A stretch of 64,000 nt of DNA from an uncultured Paraglaciecola sp. (GTDB taxonomy: Bacteria; Pseudomonadota; Gammaproteobacteria; Enterobacterales; Alteromonadaceae). The translations under genes were made by a program, and so were the position numbers. Under the pieces are notes generated by a model, which did no database searches, was not told the origin of the DNA, and saw only the letters and a list, made by a program, of their open reading frames with translations. Shown piece by piece: positions 10,658 to 22,049 of this stretch (its first letter is position 1; the number at the start of each line of letters is the position of its first letter). The stretch spans positions 1-64,000 of the forward strand of contig NZ_CAJXPA010000002.1 in the NCBI RefSeq assembly GCF_913058035.1, in the 5' to 3' direction.

Positions 10658-11758
10658 TTATGCGCCCTCTTTTTCTTCAGTTTTTTTACTTGTATTCAAA
10701 ACGCCACGGTTAACTTGGTCGCGTTCAATCGATTCAAATAATGCTTTGAAATTACCTTCGCCAAAGCCATCATCACCTTTTCGTTGAATGAACTCAAAAA
10801 ATACCGGACCTAATTGGGTTTCAGAAAATATCTGAAGCAGTAATCTTGGGCCATCTTCTGTGGTGCCATCCATCAAGATTCCGCGTGTTTGCAGCTCCTC
10901 CACAGGTTCGCCGTGATTCGGTAATCGACCGTCAAGTAATTCATAATATGTTGCAGGAGGTGCGGTCATAAATGGCATGCCCATATCTTTCAATCGATCC
11001 CAACAAGCAACTAAATCGTCGCAACTGAATGCAATGTGTTGAATACCCTCACCGTTGAAGGCACGCAAAAACTCTTCAATTTGCCCCTTACCACCTTCAC
11101 CTTCTTCATTCAAAGGAATACGAATTTTGCCATCAGGCGCGGATAATGCTTTAGACGTCAACCCCGTATATTCACCTTTAATATCGAAGAAACGCACTTC
11201 TTGAAAATTGAATAGTGTTTGGTAAAAGTCAGCCCAATATTCCATACGACCGCCATAAACATTATGTGTCAAATGGTCAATCACGTTAAAACCGGCGCCT
11301 ACTGGGTTGCGGTCAACACCATCGATGTAGTCAAAGTCTATGTCATAAATAGAAAGTTCATCACCATAGCGGTCAATCAGATAGATAATAGCGTTACCAA
11401 TTCCGCGAATGGCGGGTAAGCGAAGTTCCATAGGACCTGTTTCAACAACAACAGGTTCTGCACCTTGTGCTAATAAATGGTTATAAGATTGCACTGCATT
11501 TTTTACTCTAAATCCCATTCCACATGCAGACGGTCCATGTTCACGGGCAAAATACCACGCCGCTGATTTTGGCTCGTAGTTAGCAATTAAGTTAATACCA
11601 CCTTGACGCCATAATTGAGCATCTTTGGTACGGTGGTTAGCAATTTGAGTAAATCCCATTACAGTAAATACTTTTTCTAATTGTCCTTTTTCTGGGGAAG
11701 AAAATTCAATGAATTCAAATCCATCTAAGCCCGCTGGATTTTCAAATAAGTCTGCCAT
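10658..11758 (-). CDS. hppD: 4-hydroxyphenylpyruvate dioxygenase
   Basis: [71 protein letters not shown]. Confidence 0.93.
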   Translation of the reverse strand: MADLFENPAGLDGFEFIEFSSPEKGQLEKVFTVMGFTQIANHRTKDAQLWRQGGINLIANYEPKSAAWYFAREHGPSACGMGFRVKNAVQSYNHLLAQGAEPVVVETGPMELRLPAIRGIGNAIIYLIDRYGDELSIYDIDFDYIDGVDRNPVGAGFNVIDHLTHNVYGGRMEYWADFYQTLFNFQEVRFFDIKGEYTGLTSKALSAPDGKIRIPLNEEGEGGKGQIEEFLRAFNGEGIQHIAFSCDDLVACWDRLKDMGMPFMTAPPATYYELLDGRLPNHGEPVEELQTRGILMDGTTEDGPRLLLQIFSETQLGPVFFEFIQRKGDDGFGEGNFKALFESIERDQVNRGVLNTSKKTEEKEGA

Positions 11759-12358
11759 TATTTACTCTCTTTAGTCATGTCTAAAATCTAATACAGGTAG
11801 ACCTTTTTTAGGAGCTCTAATTTATGTTGTTAGACAATGTTAATAAATTAATCTTTCAAGCGGACAATCCGCCAAATCGGATACCACTAAGTTTTCTGCA
11901 TTTTAATAAAAAATCTTCGAGAAAGGCATTTTTAAGAGTAAGTAGTGATTGTGATTAAAACAGGTAAATGTAATTATTTTGATACGTAAGTGTAATCATT
12001 TTGATACATAGAATTGACACAAGCCTGGCCTTAATATCGGTAAACACTCCTCAGCACAGCCATGTATGTTTCCAATAGTAAGGACTATGCCCTATAAATT
12101 ATCCTATTTAATTCTCACTATAATTGGCCAGACCCTGGTCTAGTTTAAAAAACAGTCAACTCTTGAAAGCATTATTGTTAGACTAACAATGAGTGAGCAA
12201 TGATGCTCTATTTGAGGTTTTCTCGAGTGAAATGGAATGCGATGGCCGATCACGTTAATGCTATTATCAACACAAAAACAATGGGTAGGCCAAGGTACAA
12301 GCTTCTATTCATGAATACTCAATTTGCATGTTTAGTCAAAGACCAAAACTCGAGTGTT

Positions 12359-14356
12359 CTAGTTGGTTGAAAAAGTACTGGTCAGTACAGAGAGATGTGC
12401 TTCAAAGTTTTTCCATTGTTCTCTTGCTGCAGAATTAATAGGTTGACGGACCTGTTCTGAGCTAGGCGTTTTTATAGTGCGTTTTGTTTTATAAAAATGC
12501 AAACAAGATGACTCAAAAGGTAATTGACAAAAATTTAAAATACGTCTGACCTGGGTCTCTAGGTCGTCTATCACGTCCTCGTGTTGAACCTTTAATACAT
12601 ATCCCGGCAACACGGTATCCCAATGTGTCATTAGGGATTGGTATGCTTGATAGTAGTGGATAAGATTATCTAAGTCATACGAAAACTCTTGCCCCTCACC
12701 AAATAACTGCTTATAACCACTGAAACAGCAAGCAATAGGGTCACGTCTGGCGTCAATTATTTTGGCATTGGGTAATATGGATTTAATTAGGCCAATATGC
12801 ATAAAATTATTTGGCATCTTATCAATGAAAAATGCTGCACCTTGACGATAGGAGCGGGTGTCTTCAATAAACTTTTTACCAAAACGAGCGAAATATGTCG
12901 GGTCTATTTCATTGACAACATTGGGATAACCGCTTTTGTTACCACTCAGTTTTGCTGCCAACCCCAGGACATCATGCAACTCCATGGTACCGTCTACTTG
13001 CGAATGAGATGCAAGTATTTGTTCTAATAATGTCGAGCCAGCTCTAGGAAGCCCAACTATAAAAATTGGGTCCGCAGCTTGGTCGCCTATATTTTGATGC
13101 GTGGTGAAAAAATCTTTAGTGAACACTGCTTTATGAGCTGCAACTTGTTCGCTTACATTAGTCTGTGAATAATGACTGCTTTGGTTTTTTAAAGCATTAC
13201 CATTTTTATAATAACTAAAGGCTGTGTCGAATTGTTTGCGATCTTCATAGGCTTTAGCGAGCGCAAACTCAAGATGAACCTTATCATCTTGATCGATTTC
13301 GACTCTATCCAGTTGGGCTTTCATCAGGACTAATTCTTTATCTGTAAACCGGTATGTTTTAGTATTGGCTAAGCTCCAGTAAGCATCACCAAAATCAGCA
13401 CGTATTTTGTAAGCTTGCTGATAAGCTGCTATCGCTTGATCAATGTTGCCATTTGCCTTGTAGGCGTGTCCAAGTAGCAGTTGTATACCGGGTCGCTCAT
13501 CGCGTTTACTGATAATTTGTTGATATAGATTAATAGCTTCTTCAACTTCACCAATACCTACCATTGCACTCGCCTTTGCTGCTAGATATTGATGATTATT
13601 TGGATACTCGTTTAGTAAAATTTCAGCTTGTATTTTAGCTTGACTAAATTTACCTAGCTTAGATAGTAACTTCACAAATTCAGCTCTTGCGGCTCCATGT
13701 TTTGGGTGTATTTCAACACAGCTTTCTAATATGAATTCGGCTTCATGGAAAAGTTTTAATTTGATACCAACCTCAGCCAGTAGCATCATGGCTTCAACAT
13801 TATGTTTATGTTTTTGCAAAAAACGTCGACAAATGATGTCTGCTAGGCCTAATTTGCCCTCATACATAAGATCTTGAGCACCACGAATTTCTGCAGGTAA
13901 CTGCATCAGGTACTCTATCCGTTGCGTTGCAAATTTCTGTCCTTCGATATGATTTAAATCATGGTAAAGAGGAGCTAATTTTTGCCAACTAGATAATAAT
14001 GCGGGATTAAGTCTAGTGGCTTTGGCAAATGCTGTTGCTGCATTGGACTTATTGCCCTCACTCAGTGATAAGTAGCCATTTTCTTGATGAGCACGTGCGT
14101 GATTGGGATCTGCAGCGATAAGTGTTTTGACTGTTTCATTTGCTTCATTAATCAAACCTTTAGTGCGCTGGGAAACGGCTAAAAGATATAACACTTCATT
14201 TTTTTCTTGAAGGTTGTTTTGATTATTATCTTGAGTGTCCAGTACTTGCTTCGATAGTAATATGGTTTTGTTGATATCGCCTGATTGTAATGCACGTTTG
14301 ATATCGTCAATCTTGATGTGGCTTTTACTGCTTTGTTCATTGACGCTTTTTTCCAC
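12359..14356 (-). CDS. TPR-repeat protein with C-terminal sulfotransferase domain
   Basis: Multiple TPR units followed by DPIFIVGLPRAGSTLLEQILASHSQV (PAPS-binding-type sulfotransferase motif) and DARRDPIACCFSGYKQLF. Confidence 0.85.
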   Translation of the reverse strand: MEKSVNEQSSKSHIKIDDIKRALQSGDINKTILLSKQVLDTQDNNQNNLQEKNEVLYLLAVSQRTKGLINEANETVKTLIAADPNHARAHQENGYLSLSEGNKSNAATAFAKATRLNPALLSSWQKLAPLYHDLNHIEGQKFATQRIEYLMQLPAEIRGAQDLMYEGKLGLADIICRRFLQKHKHNVEAMMLLAEVGIKLKLFHEAEFILESCVEIHPKHGAARAEFVKLLSKLGKFSQAKIQAEILLNEYPNNHQYLAAKASAMVGIGEVEEAINLYQQIISKRDERPGIQLLLGHAYKANGNIDQAIAAYQQAYKIRADFGDAYWSLANTKTYRFTDKELVLMKAQLDRVEIDQDDKVHLEFALAKAYEDRKQFDTAFSYYKNGNALKNQSSHYSQTNVSEQVAAHKAVFTKDFFTTHQNIGDQAADPIFIVGLPRAGSTLLEQILASHSQVDGTMELHDVLGLAAKLSGNKSGYPNVVNEIDPTYFARFGKKFIEDTRSYRQGAAFFIDKMPNNFMHIGLIKSILPNAKIIDARRDPIACCFSGYKQLFGEGQEFSYDLDNLIHYYQAYQSLMTHWDTVLPGYVLKVQHEDVIDDLETQVRRILNFCQLPFESSCLHFYKTKRTIKTPSSEQVRQPINSAAREQWKNFEAHLSVLTSTFSTN

Positions 14357-14428
14357 GTACTACCTCCAGATGATTAAATCTTATATTACGATCAAATTGT
14401 AATTACTTCGCGCTTTTTTCAATACATA

Positions 14429-14461
14429 AAAGAAAGGCAAGCTAAACGCTTGCCTTTCTTT
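14429..14461 (-). terminator. intrinsic terminator-like hairpin after TonB receptor
   Basis: AAAGAAAGGCAAGC-TAAAC-GCTTGCCTTTCTTT perfect 14-bp stem. Confidence 0.7.
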
Positions 14462-14478
14462 GTTAAAAACTGTCTAGC

Positions 14479-17142
14479 TTAATAAAAATCGTAAGACAGT
14501 CTTAATCCTACTGTGCGAGGACGGTTAGTCACAACTTTTGGCGTAAATTGTTGTGTATCGATATATAACACACCGCTTTCATCAGCAATGTTATTTATAT
14601 ACAGCTCAGCTTTCCAGTCGTCTTTGGTAATACCAACAGAGACATTGGCAATCGCATAGCTTTCTTGAATGTAACGCCCACCTTGGAAAACGTCACCATT
14701 TGAGTCTTGAAATGATGTACCGTCATAAGTGGCTGCTTCATTTTGAATAGGTAAGCCTGAGCCAGTACCGTAAATCAATCGGGTAGCGTCTTCGGTCACA
14801 TAAGCATCCATAGACATTCCAGCTAAACGGTCACCCGTGTAGCTTACCGATGCGTTAACGTAACCATCATAGCCGCCATCAAGTTCAAAATAGTATTGTG
14901 CGCGAATATTACCCGAAAACTCGGCTGAATAAGGCAGACGTGCTCCTACACCGGGAGCAATACCTGCTAGTTCAGCATTAACACGGGTTAATTCTGTGTC
15001 TAGAACACTAAAAGCAGCGTTAATGACTAAGTTGTCTGTTGCTAACCACGTAATATCAGCATCGATACCTTTTATTTCGGCATCACCTACATTATCGGTG
15101 AATACTAAAAAGCTGATGTTGGTTGGGTCATAACGCGATGTTTGTAAATCGGTGATTTCAGAATAAAAAGCAGTGGCATTTACGCGAAAAATACCATCGA
15201 AAAAGTCACCTTTCATACCTATCTCGAAGTTATCAAGGCTATCAGTGGTGGAATAAACGGGTATTCTGAAGCCATCAAATGCACCACTTTGATTACTCGC
15301 AAGGTCACCACCTTGACGATTGGTTACTGGTGGTCTAAATCCTTCTGAGTAAGAAGTAAATAGCAGTATATCATCATACATTTTGTAATCTAACGAGGCT
15401 TTAAAGATAGTATCGTCGACTGATAATGTGCCGCTATCGTCTAATAAGCTGACGTCCAACTGGCCGCTTGCAATAGCCGATTGAAGTACTCCTGAAGCAT
15501 CACCTGTTGCCAAGTCTAACTCTGCTGGGTCTTGAGTACCAAACGCACGAATTCTTCGGCTAACATCAGTACTGGTTGTTGAGCCTTTAAATACGTCATC
15601 AATTTGATACCAACGTGCGCCCAAGGTAGCGGTCAGTTTATCAGTAATATCATATTCAGCCTGACCAAATACTGCGACCTGCTCGATGGTATGAGTCACG
15701 TCATTGACAAAACTAATGCCTGACTCGAACGGTCCACCGTTGCTGTTAATTCCTTCAGAGCCTGGTAGCGATTTACCTAAATTGGTGAACGCACCTAATT
15801 CTGTGTTGGCAATTTTGAATTGGCCAACGGTTCCAAGCTCCTGGTCATCATAGAAAATACCAGCAGTTACACGCCATGCGTTGTCTACGTCGGTATTGAA
15901 TCTAAGCTCGTGCGTTATACGCGACGTGTCTGTTTTTTCTTTATAATACTTAGTTGGGTCTAGGCAGGCTTCATCTTCTGGGGCAACGATGCCATCATTA
16001 TAGCTACCATAACTACACACATAATAAGCTGAGAACAAACCGCCGTTGGTATAACCGGTATAATCGATAGTTGAACTGATTTCACGGTCAAGATACCCCC
16101 CGGTGTACACCACATCAAGCTTGTCTAAACGCCCTTTTAACGTCCAAGTGGTGAGTCCAAACTCGTCGTCATTGTCTTCAGGAACAAAACGGTTAACAGA
16201 GCTTTCACCTTCAAGGTTAGGATCGTAAGAGAATACCCCTTCCGTTTCAAGAGACTGAGCAGTGTGTTGCACTAATAATGACCAATCATTATTGATCAAA
16301 TATGATACGCCAAATCTAACACCCGCATAAATTGCATCGTTGGTATCGTCTTCTACTAAACTGCCGTTTTTAGGTGACACAATAGGCGTGTTTTGCGGAT
16401 CGCTTAGGGGACCGCCTGATATTCTGTCGATAACAACAGGGCTGCCAATGTAGCCGCCTTCGCCAGGTTTATTCAGGATATTGTCAATCCATCCACCTTG
16501 TTTGTCATTATAAGCGACGACCCGAAGTGCCAGTTCATCGGTAGGCGTAAAGTTCATAAAAGCTTCGACGGAATTACTCATCTCGCCGCCTTTAGTACTG
16601 CCAATGTTTACATCCATGCCAGCAGAAAAGCCAGAATGGTCAGGTTTTTTACTGATCATTCGAACGGTACCTGACTGTGAACTCGCACCGAAGAGAGTAC
16701 CCTGTGGACCAGGCAGCACTTCGATTCGTTGAATATCTGCAGCATAAACGTCCAAGTTTCTACCTTGCATAGATACGGGTTGTTCGTCGAGATAAAACGC
16801 AACAGACGGCTGTAATGCCTGCACTGAAGATACTGAAATATTGGTTTGTGTGGTTGCTGCGCCTCGAATATAAATTTCGTTTTGGCCTGGGCCAGTACCT
16901 TGGAAAACTACGTTTGGTAAAAATTCTACGTAGTCGTTGAAGCTTTCAACACCTAGACTTTCTAGGGCTTCACCATTTAAGGCGGAAACAGAAACAGGGA
17001 CATCCTGAATTGATTCTGTTCTTTTGGTGGCGGTAACTTGGATGGTTTCTATTTGTGCTTTTGCTGATTTATCTTGTTGGGCTATTGCAGGATTAAGTGC
17101 AAGCGCTGTGACGATGGCACAGCTGATTTTAGTTTTGTTCAT
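14479..17142 (-). CDS. TonB-dependent receptor
   Basis: Signal peptide, ETIQVTATKRTESIQDVPVSVSALNGEAL plug, ...RTVGLRLSYDFY C-terminus ending in aromatic residue. Confidence 0.92.
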   Translation of the reverse strand: MNKTKISCAIVTALALNPAIAQQDKSAKAQIETIQVTATKRTESIQDVPVSVSALNGEALESLGVESFNDYVEFLPNVVFQGTGPGQNEIYIRGAATTQTNISVSSVQALQPSVAFYLDEQPVSMQGRNLDVYAADIQRIEVLPGPQGTLFGASSQSGTVRMISKKPDHSGFSAGMDVNIGSTKGGEMSNSVEAFMNFTPTDELALRVVAYNDKQGGWIDNILNKPGEGGYIGSPVVIDRISGGPLSDPQNTPIVSPKNGSLVEDDTNDAIYAGVRFGVSYLINNDWSLLVQHTAQSLETEGVFSYDPNLEGESSVNRFVPEDNDDEFGLTTWTLKGRLDKLDVVYTGGYLDREISSTIDYTGYTNGGLFSAYYVCSYGSYNDGIVAPEDEACLDPTKYYKEKTDTSRITHELRFNTDVDNAWRVTAGIFYDDQELGTVGQFKIANTELGAFTNLGKSLPGSEGINSNGGPFESGISFVNDVTHTIEQVAVFGQAEYDITDKLTATLGARWYQIDDVFKGSTTSTDVSRRIRAFGTQDPAELDLATGDASGVLQSAIASGQLDVSLLDDSGTLSVDDTIFKASLDYKMYDDILLFTSYSEGFRPPVTNRQGGDLASNQSGAFDGFRIPVYSTTDSLDNFEIGMKGDFFDGIFRVNATAFYSEITDLQTSRYDPTNISFLVFTDNVGDAEIKGIDADITWLATDNLVINAAFSVLDTELTRVNAELAGIAPGVGARLPYSAEFSGNIRAQYYFELDGGYDGYVNASVSYTGDRLAGMSMDAYVTEDATRLIYGTGSGLPIQNEAATYDGTSFQDSNGDVFQGGRYIQESYAIANVSVGITKDDWKAELYINNIADESGVLYIDTQQFTPKVVTNRPRTVGLRLSYDFY

Positions 17143-17448
17143 ATAGTCAAAGCCTCTATGTATTATGTTTGCACTGCCAAGGGATTATATTTTTGTTGGA
17201 CCCAATGCTTACAGTATTTAGTTTGAATACGATTTTTTTTAGACATGGCGAAGGAAAGTATACCATACTTCGATGCTCATTTCTAATACGGTGCCTAGAG
17301 GTGTCAAAAGTGAGATGAAAATTTAATGCGTAGCACTCTAATTATATTGTTTGTATAAAGGTGTTTTAGTTTGATTATATTGCAAGTTTAAAATAAATCT
17401 CAAATAGGGTATATTGAAGAATATTAAATAGATTTACAGGCTAACCAA

Positions 17449-19416
17449 GTGGCTCTAACCCGAATAGACCAACACCTTAATCGCCCCGTTTTTTATCTCT
17501 CTTCATTGTTAATTTTACTCTTAGTTTTATTTGCATTAATAGCGCCACAGACCGCTAATACTCTTTTCACTGACTTGCAAAGCGTCATTATTACAAACGG
17601 TAGCTGGTTTTACGTAGTGTCGGTAGCAATCATTCTTCTCACCGTCATCTATATAGGCTTTTCTAGCTTTGGCGAAATACGCTTGGGCCCTGATCATTGT
17701 AAACCTGACTTCTCTTTTCCTAGCTGGCTCTCAATGTTGTTTGCCGCTGGCATGGGAATTGGGCTCATGTTTTTTGGTGTAGCCGAACCTGTGATGCATT
17801 TTTTGTCACCCCCTACCGCAACTGAAGGCACGATTGAAGCAGTGCGAGAAGCAATGAAAATGACCTTTTTTCATTGGGGTTTACATGCTTGGGCGATCTA
17901 CGCAGTAGTGGGTTTGATATTAGCTTATTTTAGTTTTAGGCTAAATTTACCCCTCACACTACGTTCTGCTTTGTATCCGATGATAGGCGACCGAATTTAT
18001 GGATGGGCAGGTCATACCGTCGATATTTTTGCCGTTGTAAGTACTGTTTTTGGTATCGCTACATCGCTAGGTTTAGGTGCAGCACAAATTAACTCAGGCC
18101 TGAGTTACCTGTTCGGTTTAGAAGAGTCTATACCCGTACAAATTTACTTGATGATAGGTATTATTGCTATTGCTATTGTTTCAGTAGCAACTGGTTTAGA
18201 TAAAGGTATACGCCGCTTATCAGAACTAAATATGATCCTAGCTATTGCTTTGTTGTTGTTTATTCTGATTTTAGGACCCACAGTCTTTTTGCTTGCCGCC
18301 TATGTACAAAATACTGGCGCCTACTTATCTGACATTGTACGCAACACCTTTAATTTATTCGCTTATGATAAAACTGATTGGATTGGTGGCTGGACTATTT
18401 TCTATTGGGGTTGGTGGTTAGCTTGGGCTCCTTTTGTTGGACTTTTTATTGCGCGAATTTCACGTGGTAGAACAATCCGCGAGTTTATTATTGGTGTTCT
18501 GGTGATCCCCACTGCTTTTACATTGTTTTGGATGACGGTGTTTGGCAACTCTGCGATTGATCTTATTTATACTCAGGGTGTGGACAAATTGGGAGAAATG
18601 GTCAGTACTAACGCGCCTGTTGCATTGTTTGTGTTTTTAGAAAACTTTCCATTCCAAGGATTCCTGAGTTTTATTGCCACCTTGATGGTCATAGTGTTCT
18701 TTGTCACGTCGTGTGACTCAGGTGCAATGGTAGTTGATATGCTTTGCTCACATGGTAGAAACGATACACCTGTTTGGCAACGTATTTACTGGGCTGTAGG
18801 TGTGGGTCTTGTTTCTGCAATATTGTTAACTGCAGGTGGCTTAAATGCATTACAGACAATGACCATTGCGACGGCTTTACCCTTTTCTATCATCCTGCTA
18901 CTTTCACTGGTTGGGTTAGTAAAAGCGTTACGTATTGAAACCCATAAAAAAGCCAGTCTGGCAATGAATCTGCACCCTCATCCGTCTACCACGGATAGCG
19001 GTTGGGAGAAGCGGCTTTCGACTATTATACAATTTCCCAATAAAACAGCTGTAACCCAGTTTATTGCGACTAACGTGCAACCAGCCATGGATAAAGTGAG
19101 TCTAGAATTAAGTAATAATCAGGTTGAGTCGCAGTTAATAAATAAATCAGGCATGTTGAGTTTGAATGTACAATATGGTGGGGAGCATTCATTTGTATAC
19201 GGGGTTAAGTGTGAAAAATACCTTCAACCGAGTTTTTCTCCAGATAATGAAGAATCACTAGAAAGTTCAGATGAGCATACTTATTATCGTGCAGAGGTAC
19301 ACTTGGCTGAGGGTGGGCAAGATTACGATATTATGGGTTGGTCGAAGCAAGCAGTTATCAATGACATGATTGACCAGTATCATAAACATCAGCATTTTCT
19401 GCATCTTGTACGCTAA
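17449..19416 (+). CDS. BCCT-family betaine/choline/carnitine transporter
   Basis: GAGMGIGLMFFGVAEP-like segment (AAGMGIGLMFFGVAEPVMHF), FYWGWWLAWAPFVGLFIARISRGRTIREFI. Confidence 0.92.
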   Translation: MALTRIDQHLNRPVFYLSSLLILLLVLFALIAPQTANTLFTDLQSVIITNGSWFYVVSVAIILLTVIYIGFSSFGEIRLGPDHCKPDFSFPSWLSMLFAAGMGIGLMFFGVAEPVMHFLSPPTATEGTIEAVREAMKMTFFHWGLHAWAIYAVVGLILAYFSFRLNLPLTLRSALYPMIGDRIYGWAGHTVDIFAVVSTVFGIATSLGLGAAQINSGLSYLFGLEESIPVQIYLMIGIIAIAIVSVATGLDKGIRRLSELNMILAIALLLFILILGPTVFLLAAYVQNTGAYLSDIVRNTFNLFAYDKTDWIGGWTIFYWGWWLAWAPFVGLFIARISRGRTIREFIIGVLVIPTAFTLFWMTVFGNSAIDLIYTQGVDKLGEMVSTNAPVALFVFLENFPFQGFLSFIATLMVIVFFVTSCDSGAMVVDMLCSHGRNDTPVWQRIYWAVGVGLVSAILLTAGGLNALQTMTIATALPFSIILLLSLVGLVKALRIETHKKASLAMNLHPHPSTTDSGWEKRLSTIIQFPNKTAVTQFIATNVQPAMDKVSLELSNNQVESQLINKSGMLSLNVQYGGEHSFVYGVKCEKYLQPSFSPDNEESLESSDEHTYYRAEVHLAEGGQDYDIMGWSKQAVINDMIDQYHKHQHFLHLVR

Positions 19417-20707
19417 TAGGTACATCTATCACTTAAATAGTCCTCGGCGGATTATGTAAATACCCGCCGCTTATTTATTTTTTTTTATATTATCTATTCA
19501 AGCTATAAAAAATAAGTAACAAATGAGCGTATTAATTCGCCCAAGGTATTTTGTTGATAGACGATATTTTTGCTGATAACTATTGTTGGTGATGGAGGCC
19601 AATGCCCATTCCAATTAGAGTGGCAGCGACAAATAGTACCGTGATTAAGTATTTGGACGGCATTATGGCGCAGATTATTGAGTAACTTAAGTTAATGTAG
19701 CGTTATGTGTTCCAAACTGAAACGGTACCTATTTTTGATGAGCGTATCCAAGAACTACGGTAATGGAGATGGCAGTTGCAAACTTGGTTTTACTGGGCAG
19801 TAAAACGCTCAGTCTATGCCATGGTCTTTTAGTCATCGTTTAGCTGAAATGGCCAAACGTGTTGAAGCCAGCGTAGTGCGTTTGAAATTCGAAGGAAAAA
19901 AAACACAGATCCAGATGCAGTGGTCGAACATATTGATTGCACAACAGCATCCACAAGTATTGTTCATAGTGCAGGGAGAAATCTCAAGTACTGTTGCAAC
20001 AATAATTTAGCTACTATCGTGACAGCTGCAAAAGAACATAACTGTTAAACATCAAGTTGGCTGACCGGTTCTAATACAAAAAAGCATATCGTTACACCGC
20101 ACCAGTTTCTTCTATATTAGCAACACATAAAAATTTGGGATTGGTATAGGCAAAAACGCTGCAGGTAAGGTTTACCTGCCATTTGCATCGTTCGCAAACA
20201 CTTCAAGCAGGTATCGAAACTATGGGGCTGTCACTACATACTAAACCTGCCGCTGTCTAAATTCTGTTGTGGGAATAAGCCTGCCTGGTGGGTCGAAGGT
20301 AAACAATTGTTCTACAACATGTCTAAGCGTTATAAAGTTGAAATATCCAACTCGTTTGCTGCCAATATTGTAAGTATTCGTTAAATGAAAGAGCCATGCC
20401 GAGCCTATAGCTCGTTTTATATTTCACACGTGCTTGGCGCAAGCTTTAATAGCTCGAGTCAAAAACTAGATTTACCAGCAGGTATGGTGGTATTTGAACA
20501 TTCGTAAGAGAAATCCGAGTTTGACGGTCATATTTAACGCAGTATTTGTTAATTTCAAAGTGTATGTTGTTAACTCAAATAAGCGACTAACGTCCCACCT
20601 GCTCTAGTCATGTGTTGCTCTAAATGGTTTTGGATGTGCTTAGTTGTTTGGCCCTAGTCGCGTCTAATAGTCGTTAATACTATTACTGACTGGTTTTTAG
20701 TCATCGG

Positions 20708-21898
20708 TTATGTCCTCGTAAAACGGCTGATGTATAATGTGCTAAGACCAATTGTAATACCCCAAAACGCTGAAGCTATATCAAAGAAAGATACCCCAGA
20801 GGCCGTGACTATAAAGGTGATTAAGGCGGCATCACGATAGTCGGGCTGTTCAAAGGTCGATTGTAAACTTGCGCCAATAATACCCAACAAAGCCAAGCCT
20901 GCTAACGCTGTAATCATTGCTGCAGGGAAAGCGGCAAATAAACTCACTACCGTGGCGCCACAAATACCCGCCAGTATATTAAATGCCCCTGCGAATACCC
21001 CGGCAATATAACGTTTATCTGGATCAGGGTGAGCCTCTTCACTGGCACATATGGCCGCTGTGATTGCCGCTAAATTTAAAGTGAAAGCACCAAAAGGCGC
21101 GAACAATATATTCAACACTCCGGTCCAACTTAGTATGGACGATACCGGAGCCTGGCTATGCCCAGTAGCCCGCAATATAGCGATGCCTGGTATATTTTGT
21201 GATGTCATCGTCACAATAAATAATGGTAAACCTACTCCTATTAATAAACTCAAGTTAAATTCTGGCCATGTCCACACTGGTGTTGCGAGCGACCATCTCA
21301 CTTGCTCTAGGTTTATTAAATCAAAGTAGTAGCCACAAATAAATCCTACAAACAGGACTGCAACGGTCGCATATCGAGGTAAACATCTTTTGGCAAATAA
21401 AAAAGTGATTAGCATGATCCCCACCATAAGCGGGTCGCTTTGTAATGATGTAAATATATTGAGTCCAAACTGGAATAATATGCCAGCCAACACAGCAGAA
21501 GCTAAAGGTAAGGGGATACGTTTGGTTAAAGCGTCGAACCAACCAGATAGACCTGTTAATAGTGTTAATGTGCCAACAAATATAAAAATGCCGATGGCTT
21601 CACTAATACTATTATCGCTTAGTGTGCTGGCCAGTAATGCTGCACCTGGCGTTGACCAAGCAATGATGATGGGGCGTTTGTAATAAAGCGATAAGCCTAA
21701 ACAGCCCAGCCCCATACTCATACCCAAAGCCCATATCCAAGAATCAATCATCTCTTGGCTAGCACCCGCGGCAATCGCAGCTTGATATACAATCACCCAA
21801 GCACTGGCATAGCCTACTAAAACGGCAATAAAACCAGCACTTACGGCGGATAGGCTAAGATCTGATATAAAGTTTTTAATTTTCATTTTTGTATTCAA
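20708..21898 (-). CDS. BenE-family benzoate/H+ symporter-like transporter
   Basis: SAVSAGFIAVLVGYASAWVIVYQAA, TMTSQNIPGIAILRATGHS, GAFTLNLAAITAAICASEEAHPDPDKRYIAG. Confidence 0.88.
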   Translation of the reverse strand: MNTKMKIKNFISDLSLSAVSAGFIAVLVGYASAWVIVYQAAIAAGASQEMIDSWIWALGMSMGLGCLGLSLYYKRPIIIAWSTPGAALLASTLSDNSISEAIGIFIFVGTLTLLTGLSGWFDALTKRIPLPLASAVLAGILFQFGLNIFTSLQSDPLMVGIMLITFLFAKRCLPRYATVAVLFVGFICGYYFDLINLEQVRWSLATPVWTWPEFNLSLLIGVGLPLFIVTMTSQNIPGIAILRATGHSQAPVSSILSWTGVLNILFAPFGAFTLNLAAITAAICASEEAHPDPDKRYIAGVFAGAFNILAGICGATVVSLFAAFPAAMITALAGLALLGIIGASLQSTFEQPDYRDAALITFIVTASGVSFFDIASAFWGITIGLSTLYISRFTRT

Positions 21899-22049
21899 AT
21901 TTTAAGATGCATACAAAATTTAACATGAGTTTGTTTGTGATCGAAACATAAAGTGGGTTTAACACCATCTTCCCTGATATTACGGATGCCACAATGGCTG
22001 GAGCCAATATTGCACGAAAGAGTAGTCTCGGCTAGTTGGATTATCGGTG

